Assembly: GCF_015277735.1 (NCBI RefSeq)
Contig: NZ_JADHDA010000003.1
Coordinates: 186,001-250,000 of the forward strand
Reading direction: 5' to 3'
DNA: 64,000 bases
Origin: Psychrobacter sp. NG254
GTDB taxonomy: Bacteria > Pseudomonadota > Gammaproteobacteria > Pseudomonadales > Moraxellaceae
A model generated the notes under the pieces. The model saw nothing but the letters and a program-made list of their open reading frames with translations, did not search any database and was not told where the DNA came from. Positions 45,968 through 55,659 of this stretch are shown one piece after another; position 1 is the first letter of the stretch; every line of letters begins with the position of its first letter. The position numbers were made by a program, and so were the translations under genes.

Positions 45968-47809
45968 ATGCTAAATTTAACCCCCCGTTATACCAGCACT
46001 CGCATCGACGAGTTGCCTACCGCGTTGCAACCACTTGCCGCCCAATCATTGACCCTCGCTCGCCTATACGCGGGGCGAGGTATCACTGTGCCTGATGAGC
46101 TTGAGACCAGTCTATCGGGTCTATTACCGGCTGAGGCGCTGCACGGTGTCACAGAAGCAGTGCGTCTATTGGACGTCGCTATCGATGAAGGGCAGCGTAT
46201 TCTGATCGTTGGCGACTTTGACTGTGACGGTGCAACCAGTACCGCACTGATGATGCGTGCACTCACAAAAATGGGGGCGGTCGTTAACTTCCTAGTGCCA
46301 GACCGCTTTAAGTACGGTTATGGTCTGACACCAGAGATTGTAGAGTTAGGCATTAAAACCTATCAACCGGATATGATAGTGACGGTAGATAATGGTATCT
46401 CAAGTCATGAAGGTGTGGCTCGCGCCCAAGCGGATGGTATCACTGTGATCATCACTGATCATCATCTCACAACCAAAGAGACGCCACCTGCGGAAGCCGT
46501 GGTTAATCCGAATCAACTCGCTTGCGATTTTGCTAGTAAGGCACTGGTTGGAGTAGGAGTGGCGTTCTACGTGCTTGGACGTCTAGCCAAGCTACGCCGA
46601 GAGGCTGGTAAGTCTACTGTACAAGTCAGCCAATATTTAGATCTAGTGGCGCTTGGAACCATTGCCGATGTCGGGGTATTGGATAAGAACAACCGCATTT
46701 TAGTCCATCATGGGCTGTCGGCAATTCGTCAAGGCCGCTGCTGCATGGGGATATTGGCGCTGCTTGAGCAAGCAGGTCGCGATCCTAAGCAGTTGCATGC
46801 ACAGGATTTTGGTTTTGTTTTAGGGCCACGTATCAATGCTGCTGGGCGTATGGACAATATGCGTATTGGTATTGAGTGCTTGTTGACAGAAGACTGGAGC
46901 ACGGCACAGCGATTGGCCCAAGAGCTTGAGCAGCTCAATCGTACACGCCGTCAGGTAGAAGGCGAGATGCGGACGCAAGCAGACAGCATTGTGGCCGCGT
47001 TGGCAGCGGGGACGGATAATGATACAGATGAGAGTAGCGATATCATTATTCAAAGTAAGCCTGAAAATAAGGCTGTTAATGGTGCTGATGCTAATAGTGC
47101 CAAGCCCAGTGTTGCTAAAAGAAGCATTATTTTGTATCAGGATGACTGGCATCAGGGTGTCATCGGCATCGTCGCTGGTCGATTAAAAGAAAGCCACTAT
47201 TTGCCTAGCATCGTTTTTGCACCAGCAGATACTGAGCGCACCGATGAAGATAGTGCCATTAAAGGCTCTGCACGTTCTATCGCTGGCGTGCATATTCGTG
47301 ATGCGATTGAACAAGTGGCCGAGCGTTATCCTGAGTTGATTACTCACTTTGGTGGACATGCGATGGCAGCAGGTTTAACGATTAAGCGTGGTAACTTTGA
47401 GAGGTTTGTCACGGCATTTAATGAAGTCATGGCGCAGATGGATGATGAGGTATTTGCTGAGCAGAAATTCACAGATGGGCATTTGCAAGCGAGTGACTTT
47501 AGCTTATGGTTCGCTGAACACTTGGCGGATGCCAGTATCTGGGGTCATGGTTTTGCACCGCCGATATTTGATGGTGTCTTTGAAGTATTAAGTTTTAAAG
47601 TATTAAAGGATAAACACCTGAAACTCTCGCTGCGTTATCCCGATGTTCAGTATCCGATTGAGGCAATTTGCTTTAACTTTGACAATGATGCATGGGATTA
47701 CCGTGCCAAAAAAGTGCATGTACTGTTTCAGCTAGATATCAATGAATGGAACGGTAAGCAAAGCTTACAGCTAATGGTAAAAGACTTAGCTGTGGTAGAG
47801 CAAGGATAA
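45968..47809 (+). CDS. recJ: single-stranded-DNA-specific exonuclease RecJ
   Basis: A 613-residue DHH/DHHA1 phosphoesterase: ILIVGDFDCDGATSTALMM, VTVDNGISSHEG, VIITDHHLTT, DLVALGTIADV, FVLGPRINAAGRMDNM, then DDWHQGVIGIVAGRLKE, KGSARSIAGVHIRDAIEQVA and HFGGHAMAAGLTI, and a C-terminal OB-like domain. It degrades 5' ended single strands in recombination and mismatch repair. An insert of about 40 low-complexity residues (about 350-390, IIIQSKPENKAVNG) lies between the DHH and DHHA1 parts. No good ribosome-binding site is seen at 45968. Confidence 0.93.
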   Translation: MLNLTPRYTSTRIDELPTALQPLAAQSLTLARLYAGRGITVPDELETSLSGLLPAEALHGVTEAVRLLDVAIDEGQRILIVGDFDCDGATSTALMMRALTKMGAVVNFLVPDRFKYGYGLTPEIVELGIKTYQPDMIVTVDNGISSHEGVARAQADGITVIITDHHLTTKETPPAEAVVNPNQLACDFASKALVGVGVAFYVLGRLAKLRREAGKSTVQVSQYLDLVALGTIADVGVLDKNNRILVHHGLSAIRQGRCCMGILALLEQAGRDPKQLHAQDFGFVLGPRINAAGRMDNMRIGIECLLTEDWSTAQRLAQELEQLNRTRRQVEGEMRTQADSIVAALAAGTDNDTDESSDIIIQSKPENKAVNGADANSAKPSVAKRSIILYQDDWHQGVIGIVAGRLKESHYLPSIVFAPADTERTDEDSAIKGSARSIAGVHIRDAIEQVAERYPELITHFGGHAMAAGLTIKRGNFERFVTAFNEVMAQMDDEVFAEQKFTDGHLQASDFSLWFAEHLADASIWGHGFAPPIFDGVFEVLSFKVLKDKHLKLSLRYPDVQYPIEAICFNFDNDAWDYRAKKVHVLFQLDINEWNGKQSLQLMVKDLAVVEQG

Positions 47810-47917
47810 ACAATAGAGTTGAGAAAGCAGAGTTAAGAAAGTAGGACTAAAAGTGAGCAGGCTCAGTGCGTGCAAACTTGAGCGCACTGATATTGATGAC
47901 TCGTCCTAGATTTACGC

Positions 47918-48583
47918 TCAGTATTTCCACTCAAGCGTCGGGAACTGCCAGTCATAGCGAATAGCGAGCATACGCAACGTAAAGATCGTCGCCATCGTGG
48001 ATATATCTGCAATCCAGTCTGTCACGCCTAAATTGGTCAGCGCAAAGTAGAGAATACCACCAGTTAGTGCTGCTGTGATATAAATTTCCTGCTGTAGGAC
48101 TAATGGAATCTCATTGCAAATCATGTCTCGAATGATACCACCAACGATGATGGTAATCACACCAAGCAATAAAGCCACGGGTACATTGGCACCCATGCTA
48201 TCAGCGACTTTAATACCGATTAACGTAAAGGCAGATAGGCCAATAGTATCTGATAGTTTGAGAAACTTATCAACGCGTCTAGAGTTGGGATGAAAGAATA
48301 TCTGCATGACCAATGATGACAGGGTAATAACTGTCAAATAGCTCATATCGACCATCCAAAATAGTGGATGACGATCTAAAATCACATCGCGTACCGTCCC
48401 GCCACCGATGGCAGTCACGATAGACACGAGTAGGCAGCCAAACACATCAAAGTTTTTGTGTTTGGCTAATATCGTGCCTGACACACTACAAGCGATGATA
48501 CCAATCATGTCAAAAACGTATATCAAAGAGCGTGGGTCAAACGTAGTAATCAGTACTGTAGGATCCACAGAGAGGGCCAACAT
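47918..48583 (-). CDS. TRIC-type/UPF0126 membrane protein, copy 1
   Basis: A 221-residue protein with seven hydrophobic segments and two homologous halves. Motifs: IACSVSGTILAKHKNFDVFGCLL, AIGGGTVRDVILDRHPLFWMVD and VGGIIRDMICNEIPLVLQQEIY. This is the prokaryotic TRIC (trimeric intracellular cation channel) family; the physiological ion is uncertain. It lies downstream of and in the same direction as a close paralog, a tandem duplication. Confidence 0.85.
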   Translation of the reverse strand: MLALSVDPTVLITTFDPRSLIYVFDMIGIIACSVSGTILAKHKNFDVFGCLLVSIVTAIGGGTVRDVILDRHPLFWMVDMSYLTVITLSSLVMQIFFHPNSRRVDKFLKLSDTIGLSAFTLIGIKVADSMGANVPVALLLGVITIIVGGIIRDMICNEIPLVLQQEIYITAALTGGILYFALTNLGVTDWIADISTMATIFTLRMLAIRYDWQFPTLEWKY

Positions 48584-48673
48584 GACAAAGTCTCACAAAT
48601 TTTCAATGGTTATCAATTGATAAGGTAAGGGCTAATACAAAACCTAAAAATTCGATTAGCCATGATTTCTATC

Positions 48674-49309
48674 TTAAGCAACTAAGCGGATAGAAGGCAA
48701 GTGCCAGTCGAATCTAAGGGCTAGCATACGCACGAAAAAGATAACAAAGAGCATAATAAACTCATTGACCCCAGCACTTACCCCAAAGTACTGTAACACC
48801 AGATAAGTGACTGATCCTGCAACGCTGGCCGTGATGTAAATCTCTCGCTGTAGCACCAGTGGTATCTCATTACAGATGATATCCCGTAGCAGCCCACCAA
48901 GAATTGCAGTCCATACGCCCATCATCACAGCGATAAGGGGTGCCATGTCTTGTGTCAACGCAATTTTAAAACCAATCACACTAAATGCCGCGAGGCCAAT
49001 GGCATCAAAGAGTTTGAGCGCATTATCGATCTTATGATACAGATGAAAAAATATTTGTAAAATAAGGGATGTCACAGTGATGACAATCACATAATTGAGG
49101 TCGGTCATCCAAAATAATGGATGACGATCCAGCGCCATATCTCGTAGTGTACCGCCGCCAATCGCATTGACCATCGCCACTAAGATACAGCCCGAAATAT
49201 CGAAGCCTTTATGTTGAGCAAGTAGCGTACCTGCTATCGCGCACGCAATTACGCCCACCATATCTAACAAGTACAATAAAATATCAGGAAAAATTAAAGC
49301 ATGAGCCAT
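48674..49309 (-). CDS. TRIC-type/UPF0126 membrane protein, copy 2
   Basis: A 211-residue paralog of the downstream gene: IACAIAGTLLAQHKGFDISGCIL, AIGGGTLRDMALDRHPLFWMTD, LGGLLRDIICNEIPLVLQREIYI. The two share the same motifs in the same order and the shared phrase DRHPLFWM, so they arose by tandem duplication; divergence is moderate. The separation is 90 bases. Such tandem TRIC pairs may form hetero-trimers, which is inference. Confidence 0.85.
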   Translation of the reverse strand: MAHALIFPDILLYLLDMVGVIACAIAGTLLAQHKGFDISGCILVAMVNAIGGGTLRDMALDRHPLFWMTDLNYVIVITVTSLILQIFFHLYHKIDNALKLFDAIGLAAFSVIGFKIALTQDMAPLIAVMMGVWTAILGGLLRDIICNEIPLVLQREIYITASVAGSVTYLVLQYFGVSAGVNEFIMLFVIFFVRMLALRFDWHLPSIRLVA

Positions 49310-49399
49310 GGTTGTATTACCAAATCTAAATCATCAAAAATAGTAGAATGTTAAATAGCTGAATATAAAACCGCTGGTCATCAAATAGCGGGACATACC

Positions 49400-50545
49400 C
49401 TAACCGTCTTTTGCAAATAGGATCAACCCTACAATAATCAGACCAATACCGAACAATCCCATCGCTGATGGTAGGGTGTTATTGAGCAGTATCATACCGC
49501 CAATCAAAGCAAAGATTACCTCACTGGCTTGCGTGGCATCGACACCAGCGACTTCGCTTGAGGTTTCTGCCTTTTCACGGGCATATAAGAAAATACTAGT
49601 GGCTGCCACACCTGCCAATAAAGCAACCAGCAGCGTATTAAATACTTGCTTCGTCTCGGGCAATTCAGGATGAACGATCAAACCCAACACTAGCCAAAAC
49701 GGCACACTGCCCAATGTCATGAGCCATACCTTGTTAAAGGCATTTTGCAGTAAGGTGGTTTGGATAGCGGGAATTTTTGCAATTAAGCCTTGCAGTAGAG
49801 AAGGGGTTGGTGCGGCTAAGACAGCATCTGTCGTATGAGCAATACTGATGGAGTCGGCCGGATAGTGAGTATCAATAGCGGATAAAGGCGGCAGCTCAGT
49901 TTCCGCCATCTGGCCAGTTGCTTGAGAGGTCGCTTGCGTCGGCGCAGGTGATTCAGTACTTTTCTGCTTGGCATTATAAGAGACCTGCCAAACCAATTGG
50001 TTACCAATGGGGTAGCTAAAGGCTGCTACCAACGCAGGCAAAGCACCGTAAAGCAGCATGTCTTTCATAGGGACGGCATCAGCACCCAATACAGAGGCGG
50101 CATGTATACCTTCACTAATATTAACCAGCACCACACCGAAAAACACCAATAGTGCATAAGCGATGAATTTCTTATCAAACCGCTGGCCAAATACTATTAA
50201 GACGAGCAGACTTGCGACAACGGTAAACATAAAGGTAGCCGCAACGACCCAGCCCGCAGCATGATCAGCCGCGTAGCATATGCCTGTATAGAAAACACCA
50301 AAGCCAATACTACCGGTAATGCACCAGAACCCCCAATGTTGACGAAAGATAGTGAGCAGCTCTCTAATACGTCCAAAGCCATGTTGCATAACGATAATGG
50401 CGGTGAGAATCAACCACATAAATAAATAGCGAAGGCTGGCTGACCAAAACCAATGTCCACCAGCCGCACTCATCAGCTCATTTAGGATAAACGTCGAGCT
50501 AAAAAATGCGCCCGATAATAACCCTAATAAAATGAGTTTGATCAT
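49400..50545 (-). CDS. EmrE/DMT-family multidrug-type efflux transporter
   Basis: A 381-residue membrane protein with about ten helices. GLLSGAFFSSTFILNELMSAAGGHWFWSASLRYLFM is typical of the Pfam multidrug resistance efflux transporter (EmrE, PF13536) family; FALIGGMILLNNTLPSAMGLFGIGLIIVGLILFAKDG forms the C-terminal helices. Between the two halves is a hydrophilic insert (about residues 195-255, with SPAPTQATSQATGQMAET), unusually long and Thr/Ala/Gln-rich. Substrate unknown. Confidence 0.75.
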   Translation of the reverse strand: MIKLILLGLLSGAFFSSTFILNELMSAAGGHWFWSASLRYLFMWLILTAIIVMQHGFGRIRELLTIFRQHWGFWCITGSIGFGVFYTGICYAADHAAGWVVAATFMFTVVASLLVLIVFGQRFDKKFIAYALLVFFGVVLVNISEGIHAASVLGADAVPMKDMLLYGALPALVAAFSYPIGNQLVWQVSYNAKQKSTESPAPTQATSQATGQMAETELPPLSAIDTHYPADSISIAHTTDAVLAAPTPSLLQGLIAKIPAIQTTLLQNAFNKVWLMTLGSVPFWLVLGLIVHPELPETKQVFNTLLVALLAGVAATSIFLYAREKAETSSEVAGVDATQASEVIFALIGGMILLNNTLPSAMGLFGIGLIIVGLILFAKDG

Positions 50546-50606
50546 AACTCTATCCTTACACTTGCTTCGCTAGTTATTTAAAGTGTCTATTTACACTTTT
50601 ATATTG

Positions 50607-51353
50607 CTATTTGCCCTTGGCATCCGCCCAAATAATTTTGTGCAACTGTAATTGGAAGCGTACAGGTAGCGCATCCACCAACATCCACTCTGCAAGCTCA
50701 CGTGCTAGTACCGGTACTTCAGGGCTAGGTAAGTTTTTACTAGCATCTTCACTGATGTCATCTGCGACGTTGAACATCGGAGAAAACCATACCGTACCAA
50801 CTAACTCGTGTAGCTTATGTTTGGTTAACATAGCTTTTGCCCAGTCATAATCAGCGCGGTTCATGATGACAAACTTGATTTGATCGTGCTGAGTCAAATA
50901 GTCAAGATTTGACCATAGGTTTTTGTCGACTTCACCTGAGCTTGGTGTTTTGAGATCCATCACCTTACTGACGGCTGGCGGTACATTTTCTACCGTGAGC
51001 GCCCCTGCAGTTTCAAGCGAGATTTCATAATCATCGCTTAGCAGTCGCTTCATTAGTTCAATGGCATTTGGCTGGGCTAACGGTTCACCGCCAGTCAGAC
51101 AAATGCGCTTGCACGGGTGGCTTTTGATGGTGGTGATAATAGCCTCGAGCGACAGGCGCTCACCACCTGTGAATGCGTATTCAGTATCGCAATACACGCA
51201 GCGTAACGGGCAACCGGTCAGGCGCACAAATATCGTTGGCAAGCCTGAGGTGATGGCTTCCCCTTGCAAGGAGTAAAAAATCTCTGTCAGGCGTAGACCC
51301 GCTTCAGGATCAGTGACAGGGATGGCGGCTGTGCGTAATAGTGATTCACTCAT
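50607..51353 (-). CDS. queE: 7-carboxy-7-deazaguanine synthase QueE
   Basis: A 248-residue radical SAM enzyme: RLTEIFYSLQGEAITSGLPTIFVRLTGCPLRCVYCDTEYAF, where the cluster ligands are C-x3-C-x2-C (CPLRCVYC), and ICLTGGEPLAQPNAIELM, then LETAG and MDLKTPSSGE. It converts carboxytetrahydropterin to CDG in queuosine/7-deazaguanine synthesis. No other que gene is in the window, and no preQ1 riboswitch was recognised upstream. Confidence 0.93.
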   Translation of the reverse strand: MSESLLRTAAIPVTDPEAGLRLTEIFYSLQGEAITSGLPTIFVRLTGCPLRCVYCDTEYAFTGGERLSLEAIITTIKSHPCKRICLTGGEPLAQPNAIELMKRLLSDDYEISLETAGALTVENVPPAVSKVMDLKTPSSGEVDKNLWSNLDYLTQHDQIKFVIMNRADYDWAKAMLTKHKLHELVGTVWFSPMFNVADDISEDASKNLPSPEVPVLARELAEWMLVDALPVRFQLQLHKIIWADAKGK

Positions 51354-51503
51354 AATATGTCAAATACAGTTAAAGATTGATAAGGCGATTAGGCATCTAT
51401 CAATCGTAATAAAAAGGCGGGTTCTGATATGGGGATTTTGCGTTTGGATAAAGCCAAACCAAAAAAAGGGATTATAACGCACCACCCTCTATTAAGCTGT
51501 AAA

Positions 51504-51533
51504 AAAGACGCTGAAGTTTTCTTCAGCGTCTTT
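51504..51533 (-). terminator. terminator of dapD
   Basis: AAAGACGCTGAAG and its exact complement with a 4-base loop. It lies about 60 bases beyond the dapD stop on the minus strand. Confidence 0.85.
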
Positions 51534-51594
51534 AATAAAGAGGATCTGTCGCTGTCCGTACTGTTTGGGTACGAGACTATAAGTATTAGAAATA

Positions 51595-52416
51595 CTAGGC
51601 TAAGCGTAATAGTTCATTTACTGATGTTTTTGCACGAGTTTGCGCATCTACTTTTTTCACGATGATAGCAGCATACAAGCTGTGTGTGCCATCTTCTGAC
51701 GGTAAGCTACCTGGTACGACTACTGAGCCAGCTGGTACACGGCCACGATGAATCTCGCCAGTTTCGCGATCATAAATGCGGGTAGATTGACCGATGAACA
51801 CACCCATAGAGATGACAGAACCTTCTTCAACGATTACGCCTTCAACGATTTCAGAGCGCGCACCGATGAAGCAGTTGTCTTCGATGATGGTCGGGTTGGC
51901 TTGCAATGGCTCTAATACACCGCCGATACCAACGCCGCCTGATAGATGGACGTTTTTACCGATTTGGGCACATGACCCAACGGTCGCCCATGTATCAACC
52001 ATAGCGCCTTGATCAACGTAAGCACCGATATTGACATACGATGGCATCAATACCGCACCAGCTGCGATGAACGAGCCTTTACGAGCAACGGCTGGTGGTA
52101 CAACGCGTACGCCAGCTTCTTTAAACTGCGCTTCTGTCCAATCAGCAAATTTAGTTGGCACTTTGTCATAGAACTGCACATGCTCACCAGCGGCTTGAAC
52201 ATAGTTGTCGTTCAGACGGAAAGATAGTAAGACTGCCTTTTTCGCCCATTGGTTGACGACCCACTCGCCATCTTTCTTTTCAGCAACACGTAGGCTACCG
52301 TTATCTAGTTGCTCAAGCACCTGCTCGACAGCATCACGTACGTCTTGCGGCATAGTGCTTGGGCTATATTCGTTACGGTTTTCAAAAGCTTGTTCGATGG
52401 TTTGTTGTAATGACAT
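51595..52416 (-). CDS. dapD: tetrahydrodipicolinate N-succinyltransferase
   Basis: A 273-residue left-handed beta-helix acyltransferase: QNRNEYSP-type helical N domain, then [44 protein letters not shown] and [43 protein letters not shown] hexapeptide repeats. It succinylates tetrahydrodipicolinate in the lysine/meso-diaminopimelate pathway. Monocistronic; an AGGA-like site is only weak upstream of the ATG at 52416. Confidence 0.95.
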   Translation of the reverse strand: MSLQQTIEQAFENRNEYSPSTMPQDVRDAVEQVLEQLDNGSLRVAEKKDGEWVVNQWAKKAVLLSFRLNDNYVQAAGEHVQFYDKVPTKFADWTEAQFKEAGVRVVPPAVARKGSFIAAGAVLMPSYVNIGAYVDQGAMVDTWATVGSCAQIGKNVHLSGGVGIGGVLEPLQANPTIIEDNCFIGARSEIVEGVIVEEGSVISMGVFIGQSTRIYDRETGEIHRGRVPAGSVVVPGSLPSEDGTHSLYAAIIVKKVDAQTRAKTSVNELLRLA

Positions 52417-52638
52417 AAAAAATCCTAACGTTAGTTAAAGGTAATTAAAAAATAAATCGTACTTATAGTTAAATGTTTGCTTAGTTTCAGTTAAATACTT
52501 GCTTAAATTTGGACTGAAAAATTACTTGCCGTATTGTCGCTAATTTGACCGCTTTTAGCAAATAAGTTCAGTGTCTCATTATGTCTGTATTATAAAAAAT
52601 ATGAATAGGACTGCTTAAAATGACTCATGCATCGTGGT

Positions 52639-53583
52639 CTAAGCGTCCGGCGTCGTACTTTTTATCCATGCTAACAGGTCTTGATAGACAACTTTATGGT
52701 CTGTTTCATGCAGTACTTCGTGACGCATATTGAGATAAAGCTGAATATCGACTCGGCTAAATTTTTGCTTGTTCAAGCGCGAGACAATCTTACGGATGCC
52801 TTTACCCATTTCACCAATCGGATCCTCCTCTCCGCTCACGAATAGCATCGGAAAATCTTTGGCAATCGTTGTCGCCCAGCCCTTGTTTAGCCCTGTATTC
52901 ATTAAGGTAAATAATGTCATAAAGCCATTGTTAGTAAAGTCAAAGCCCGTTTTTGGGTCGGCTTCATAAGCTGTAATATTGGCCGTGTTTTCACTTAACC
53001 AAGCAAACTGTGATGAGGAATCTCGGTCAGACAGCTGACTATTAAGCACTTTATTCATTACGTTGGAAAACACCGTATTTGGCTGTCTTGGCGCCACTTT
53101 TGCTAGCAACTTATTAATAGGCAATAAAACCTTGGTTAACGGGTTTGCATCCGCAGTACCCATCAATATCGCCCCTGAAAAATTACGCGCGTGATGCTTG
53201 AGCACATTGCGTACGATGAAAGAGCCCATAGAGTGTCCCAGCACAAAGTGCGGTACATTAGGATGACGCGATTTTAGGCTATCGGCCATGACGATCACGT
53301 CTTTTAGCAATGACTGTACAGGATGCTCATCTCCAAAAAACCCCAGATCAGCCTCAGTCTTTACGGTTTGCCCATGACCCAAATGATCATAAGTTGCCAC
53401 CGCGATGCCGTTGTCTGCCAAAAACTGTGCAAAGTCGCTATAGCGCCCACTATGCTCTGCCATGCCATGTACAATCAATAACGTGGCACTGATATCAACG
53501 CCTGCATCGCTTGGTTCAAAAAATTTATGGTGCAAGTAGTGAGTATTGTCGGAGGAGAGAATATGGTCGTTACTGGTACTCAT
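52639..53583 (-). CDS. alpha/beta hydrolase (monoacylglycerol lipase/lysophospholipase type)
   Basis: A 314-residue hydrolase: TLLIVHGMAEHSGRYSDFAQFL, VATYDHLGHGQTVKTEADLGFFGD, nucleophile elbow FVLGHSMGSFI (Ser in GHSMG), catalytic acid in LFVSGEEDPIGEMGKG and His in LNMRHEVLHETDH. These are serine hydrolase_4 features, as in PldB-like lysophospholipases. No signal peptide. It probably acts on monoacyl lipids. A GGAAT region precedes the ATG. Confidence 0.87.
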   Translation of the reverse strand: MSTSNDHILSSDNTHYLHHKFFEPSDAGVDISATLLIVHGMAEHSGRYSDFAQFLADNGIAVATYDHLGHGQTVKTEADLGFFGDEHPVQSLLKDVIVMADSLKSRHPNVPHFVLGHSMGSFIVRNVLKHHARNFSGAILMGTADANPLTKVLLPINKLLAKVAPRQPNTVFSNVMNKVLNSQLSDRDSSSQFAWLSENTANITAYEADPKTGFDFTNNGFMTLFTLMNTGLNKGWATTIAKDFPMLFVSGEEDPIGEMGKGIRKIVSRLNKQKFSRVDIQLYLNMRHEVLHETDHKVVYQDLLAWIKSTTPDA

Positions 53584-53801
53584 GTAGTATTCCTTGACGG
53601 GTTTTCAGTCGTTATAATTTTGATGAATAAAATCTGATGAATAAAAAGACAGTGTATCTGAAACATGCTAATAGCCACTATAAATGATATGTCAAAAAAT
53701 TAAATAATTATAGGGCTTCAAAGAGTCTATTTCATTGAACATGAGTGCATTTTACCTGCTTTTGCTAGGTTAGGTGACCCACACAGGCAGATTATTTTTA
53801 A

Positions 53802-54222
53802 TGGTATAGTCAGTCTTCTATAAAAGAGTTACCACGTTGACCTCGCTTGCAGTATCACTTGTACCTCTGAGCTTAGTTGCATTGAGTTGCATTGACGCTC
53901 CTTTAAACTGAATAATCTGTCTAAAAGATTAAGCGATTTTTAGACAGTTAATTTTAGATGGCTAGAGGTATGTAGATGCTAATAGACAACATGCCTGCTT
54001 TAATACCGTAAATAGTATCGAGACTGAGCAATTAAGTGGCATTGTTTGCGCTATTAATGCTGTCAGCGCACGTTTACAACAGAGCAATCTTAAAGCTGTT
54101 TCATTTGTATGGTATTTTTCTATAGAACACCAAAGCGCGGCTTTAATCGTTTAAGTGATTAAAGCCGCGCTTATCTATAAAAACCAGCACAGCTTCTTTT
54201 CTATATTAAACTGACTATACCA
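53802..54222. mobile_element. 421-base terminal-inverted-repeat element containing MITE-like copy B
   Basis: The ends are a perfect 13-bp inverted repeat: TGGTATAGTCAGT at 53802-53814 and its complement at 54210-54222, with partial similarity extending inward. The left 120 bases (53805-53925) resemble copy A at 28.7 kb, including the ...TGCAGTATCAC...GTACCTCTG... interior and a duplicated TTGCATTGA block. A 62-codon frame without a start (53966-54154) and a 16-bp hairpin (54133-54172) lie inside. It has no transposase and no clear target duplication. It sits directly upstream of the arsenosugar cluster. Confidence 0.6.
54133..54172 (+). terminator. 16-bp perfect hairpin inside the element
   Basis: AAGCGCGGCTTTAATC and its exact complement flank an 8-base loop. 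It is terminator-like but no annotated gene precedes it, so it may have been carried in by the element or be the end of a lost gene. Confidence 0.55.
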
Positions 54223-54243
54223 CTGACTGATACAAGATAACCT

Positions 54244-55416
54244 ATGAAACGTATGTCGAAAAAAACACTATTATTAGCAGGAGCAGGGCATGCTCATATC
54301 GGACTGCTGCGCCGACTCAGTGCTGATCGCTCAAAAAACAACGCATCGAATGCATTGATAGATACGGACATTCATCTAATTAGTGAGCAACCTCACACGC
54401 TTTATTCTGGAATGCTGCCTGGCTGGATGGCAGGGCATTATCAGCTTGATGAAATCAGTATCGACACAAAGTCGCTGTGCTTGCGAGCTGGCGTGCGTTT
54501 CATCCAGCAGTCAATTATCAATATAACGGCCGCATCGAATACTGTAGAGACAAGCGGCAATGAGCGTTTTGATTATGATGTGCTGTCCCTAAATACGGGT
54601 GCCGATACAGACTTACGCGGGTTAAGCCAAGCATATGATGACATGAGCAACGATACCCGTGATGACATGAGCAATGACGTCATTGCTATCCGGCCATTAT
54701 CGACATTTACTCTGCAATGGCAGCAGATTTTAGCTGATGCTCGCCAGTCTGAGCAGTATCGACTGGCTGTCGTTGGGGCAGGTGCTGCCGCTACTGAATT
54801 GGTGATGGCGGCACAGGTTGCCTTACAGAAAATCAATAACAATCATCAAGTGACACTGGTCTGCGGTGAGAATCTGCTATCAGGGTTTGTGCCGAGTTTT
54901 CGGCAGCGAGTGATCAAGCAGTTGCACCGCCACAGCATTACTATCATTGAGGCACGCGCGACAGCATATCGTGATGGTAAGTTGTCAACCTCTAATGACT
55001 CGTTTCCGGTGGATGCGGTTATCGCCGCCACTGGCGTGAGGGGCGCGGCATGGACAGTGTCAACGGATTTAGAAACGGTAGATAATGGGTTTGTCGCGGT
55101 TAATAGCCAGCAGCAGAGTGTCTCGCACCCCAATGTATTTGCAGTAGGGGATGTGGCAACACGAGTAGACCAATATGTCGCTCACTCAGGTGTCCATGCG
55201 GTGCATGGCGGCGCGATAGAAGCAGGTAATATACTGGCTTACCTCCAAAGTAAGATGCTGACAGAGTATCAACCAAAAACACATACGCTGTATTTATTAT
55301 CTTGCGGTGATAAGTATGCCATTGGCAGCTGGGGGAGTGTGAGCCTACAAGGGCGCTGGGTGTGGTATCTCAAACGTCAAATCGACAAGCGTTTTGTAAC
55401 ATCTTGCGCAGCATAA
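54244..55416 (+). CDS. FAD/NAD(P) oxidoreductase of the SelD N-terminal-type family
   Basis: A 390-residue two-dinucleotide-binding flavoprotein: LLLAGAGHAHIGLLRRLS (FAD loop, GAGHAH typical of the family found fused N-terminal to selenide-water dikinase), PHTLYSGMLPGWMAGHY, LSLNTGADTDLRG, LAVVGAGAAATELVMA (second Rossmann), and FAVGDVATRVDQYVAHSGVHAVHGG. Here it is not fused to SelD. A small duplication (DDMSND twice) sits at about residues 136-149. Its electron acceptor is unknown; quinone or an arsenical intermediate would be inference. First of the same-direction arsenosugar cluster. Confidence 0.85.
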   Translation: MKRMSKKTLLLAGAGHAHIGLLRRLSADRSKNNASNALIDTDIHLISEQPHTLYSGMLPGWMAGHYQLDEISIDTKSLCLRAGVRFIQQSIINITAASNTVETSGNERFDYDVLSLNTGADTDLRGLSQAYDDMSNDTRDDMSNDVIAIRPLSTFTLQWQQILADARQSEQYRLAVVGAGAAATELVMAAQVALQKINNNHQVTLVCGENLLSGFVPSFRQRVIKQLHRHSITIIEARATAYRDGKLSTSNDSFPVDAVIAATGVRGAAWTVSTDLETVDNGFVAVNSQQQSVSHPNVFAVGDVATRVDQYVAHSGVHAVHGGAIEAGNILAYLQSKMLTEYQPKTHTLYLLSCGDKYAIGSWGSVSLQGRWVWYLKRQIDKRFVTSCAA

Positions 55417-55659
55417 TGTTTAATTTTCATAATTATAAAATGCCCAATATTTTATTTGTCACTGTTCATTCACAATCAGGTAGTATTAGTTAGATAATAT
55501 GTAAAGTTAAGAATTTTGAAGTATGATACTTTAAGTGACCTAACAGTAAAAAAGCCATTGCTTACGTTGAAGCGTTTACATTGCAATAATGCTTATCTAC
55601 ACGCTGTCTCTACATTGTTATTTTTTTTAGCTGTACAACTAAAAGGATTTTGTACCACT

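Noticed and set aside
51429-51665. 78-codon plus-strand frame near the dapD terminator
   Set aside because: Runs through the dapD terminator and into dapD antisense; no RBS.
53966-54154. 62-codon frame inside the 421-base element
   Set aside because: No start codon of any usual kind near its beginning and its stop lies in the loop of a hairpin, so it is not called as a gene; mentioned only as possible cargo.
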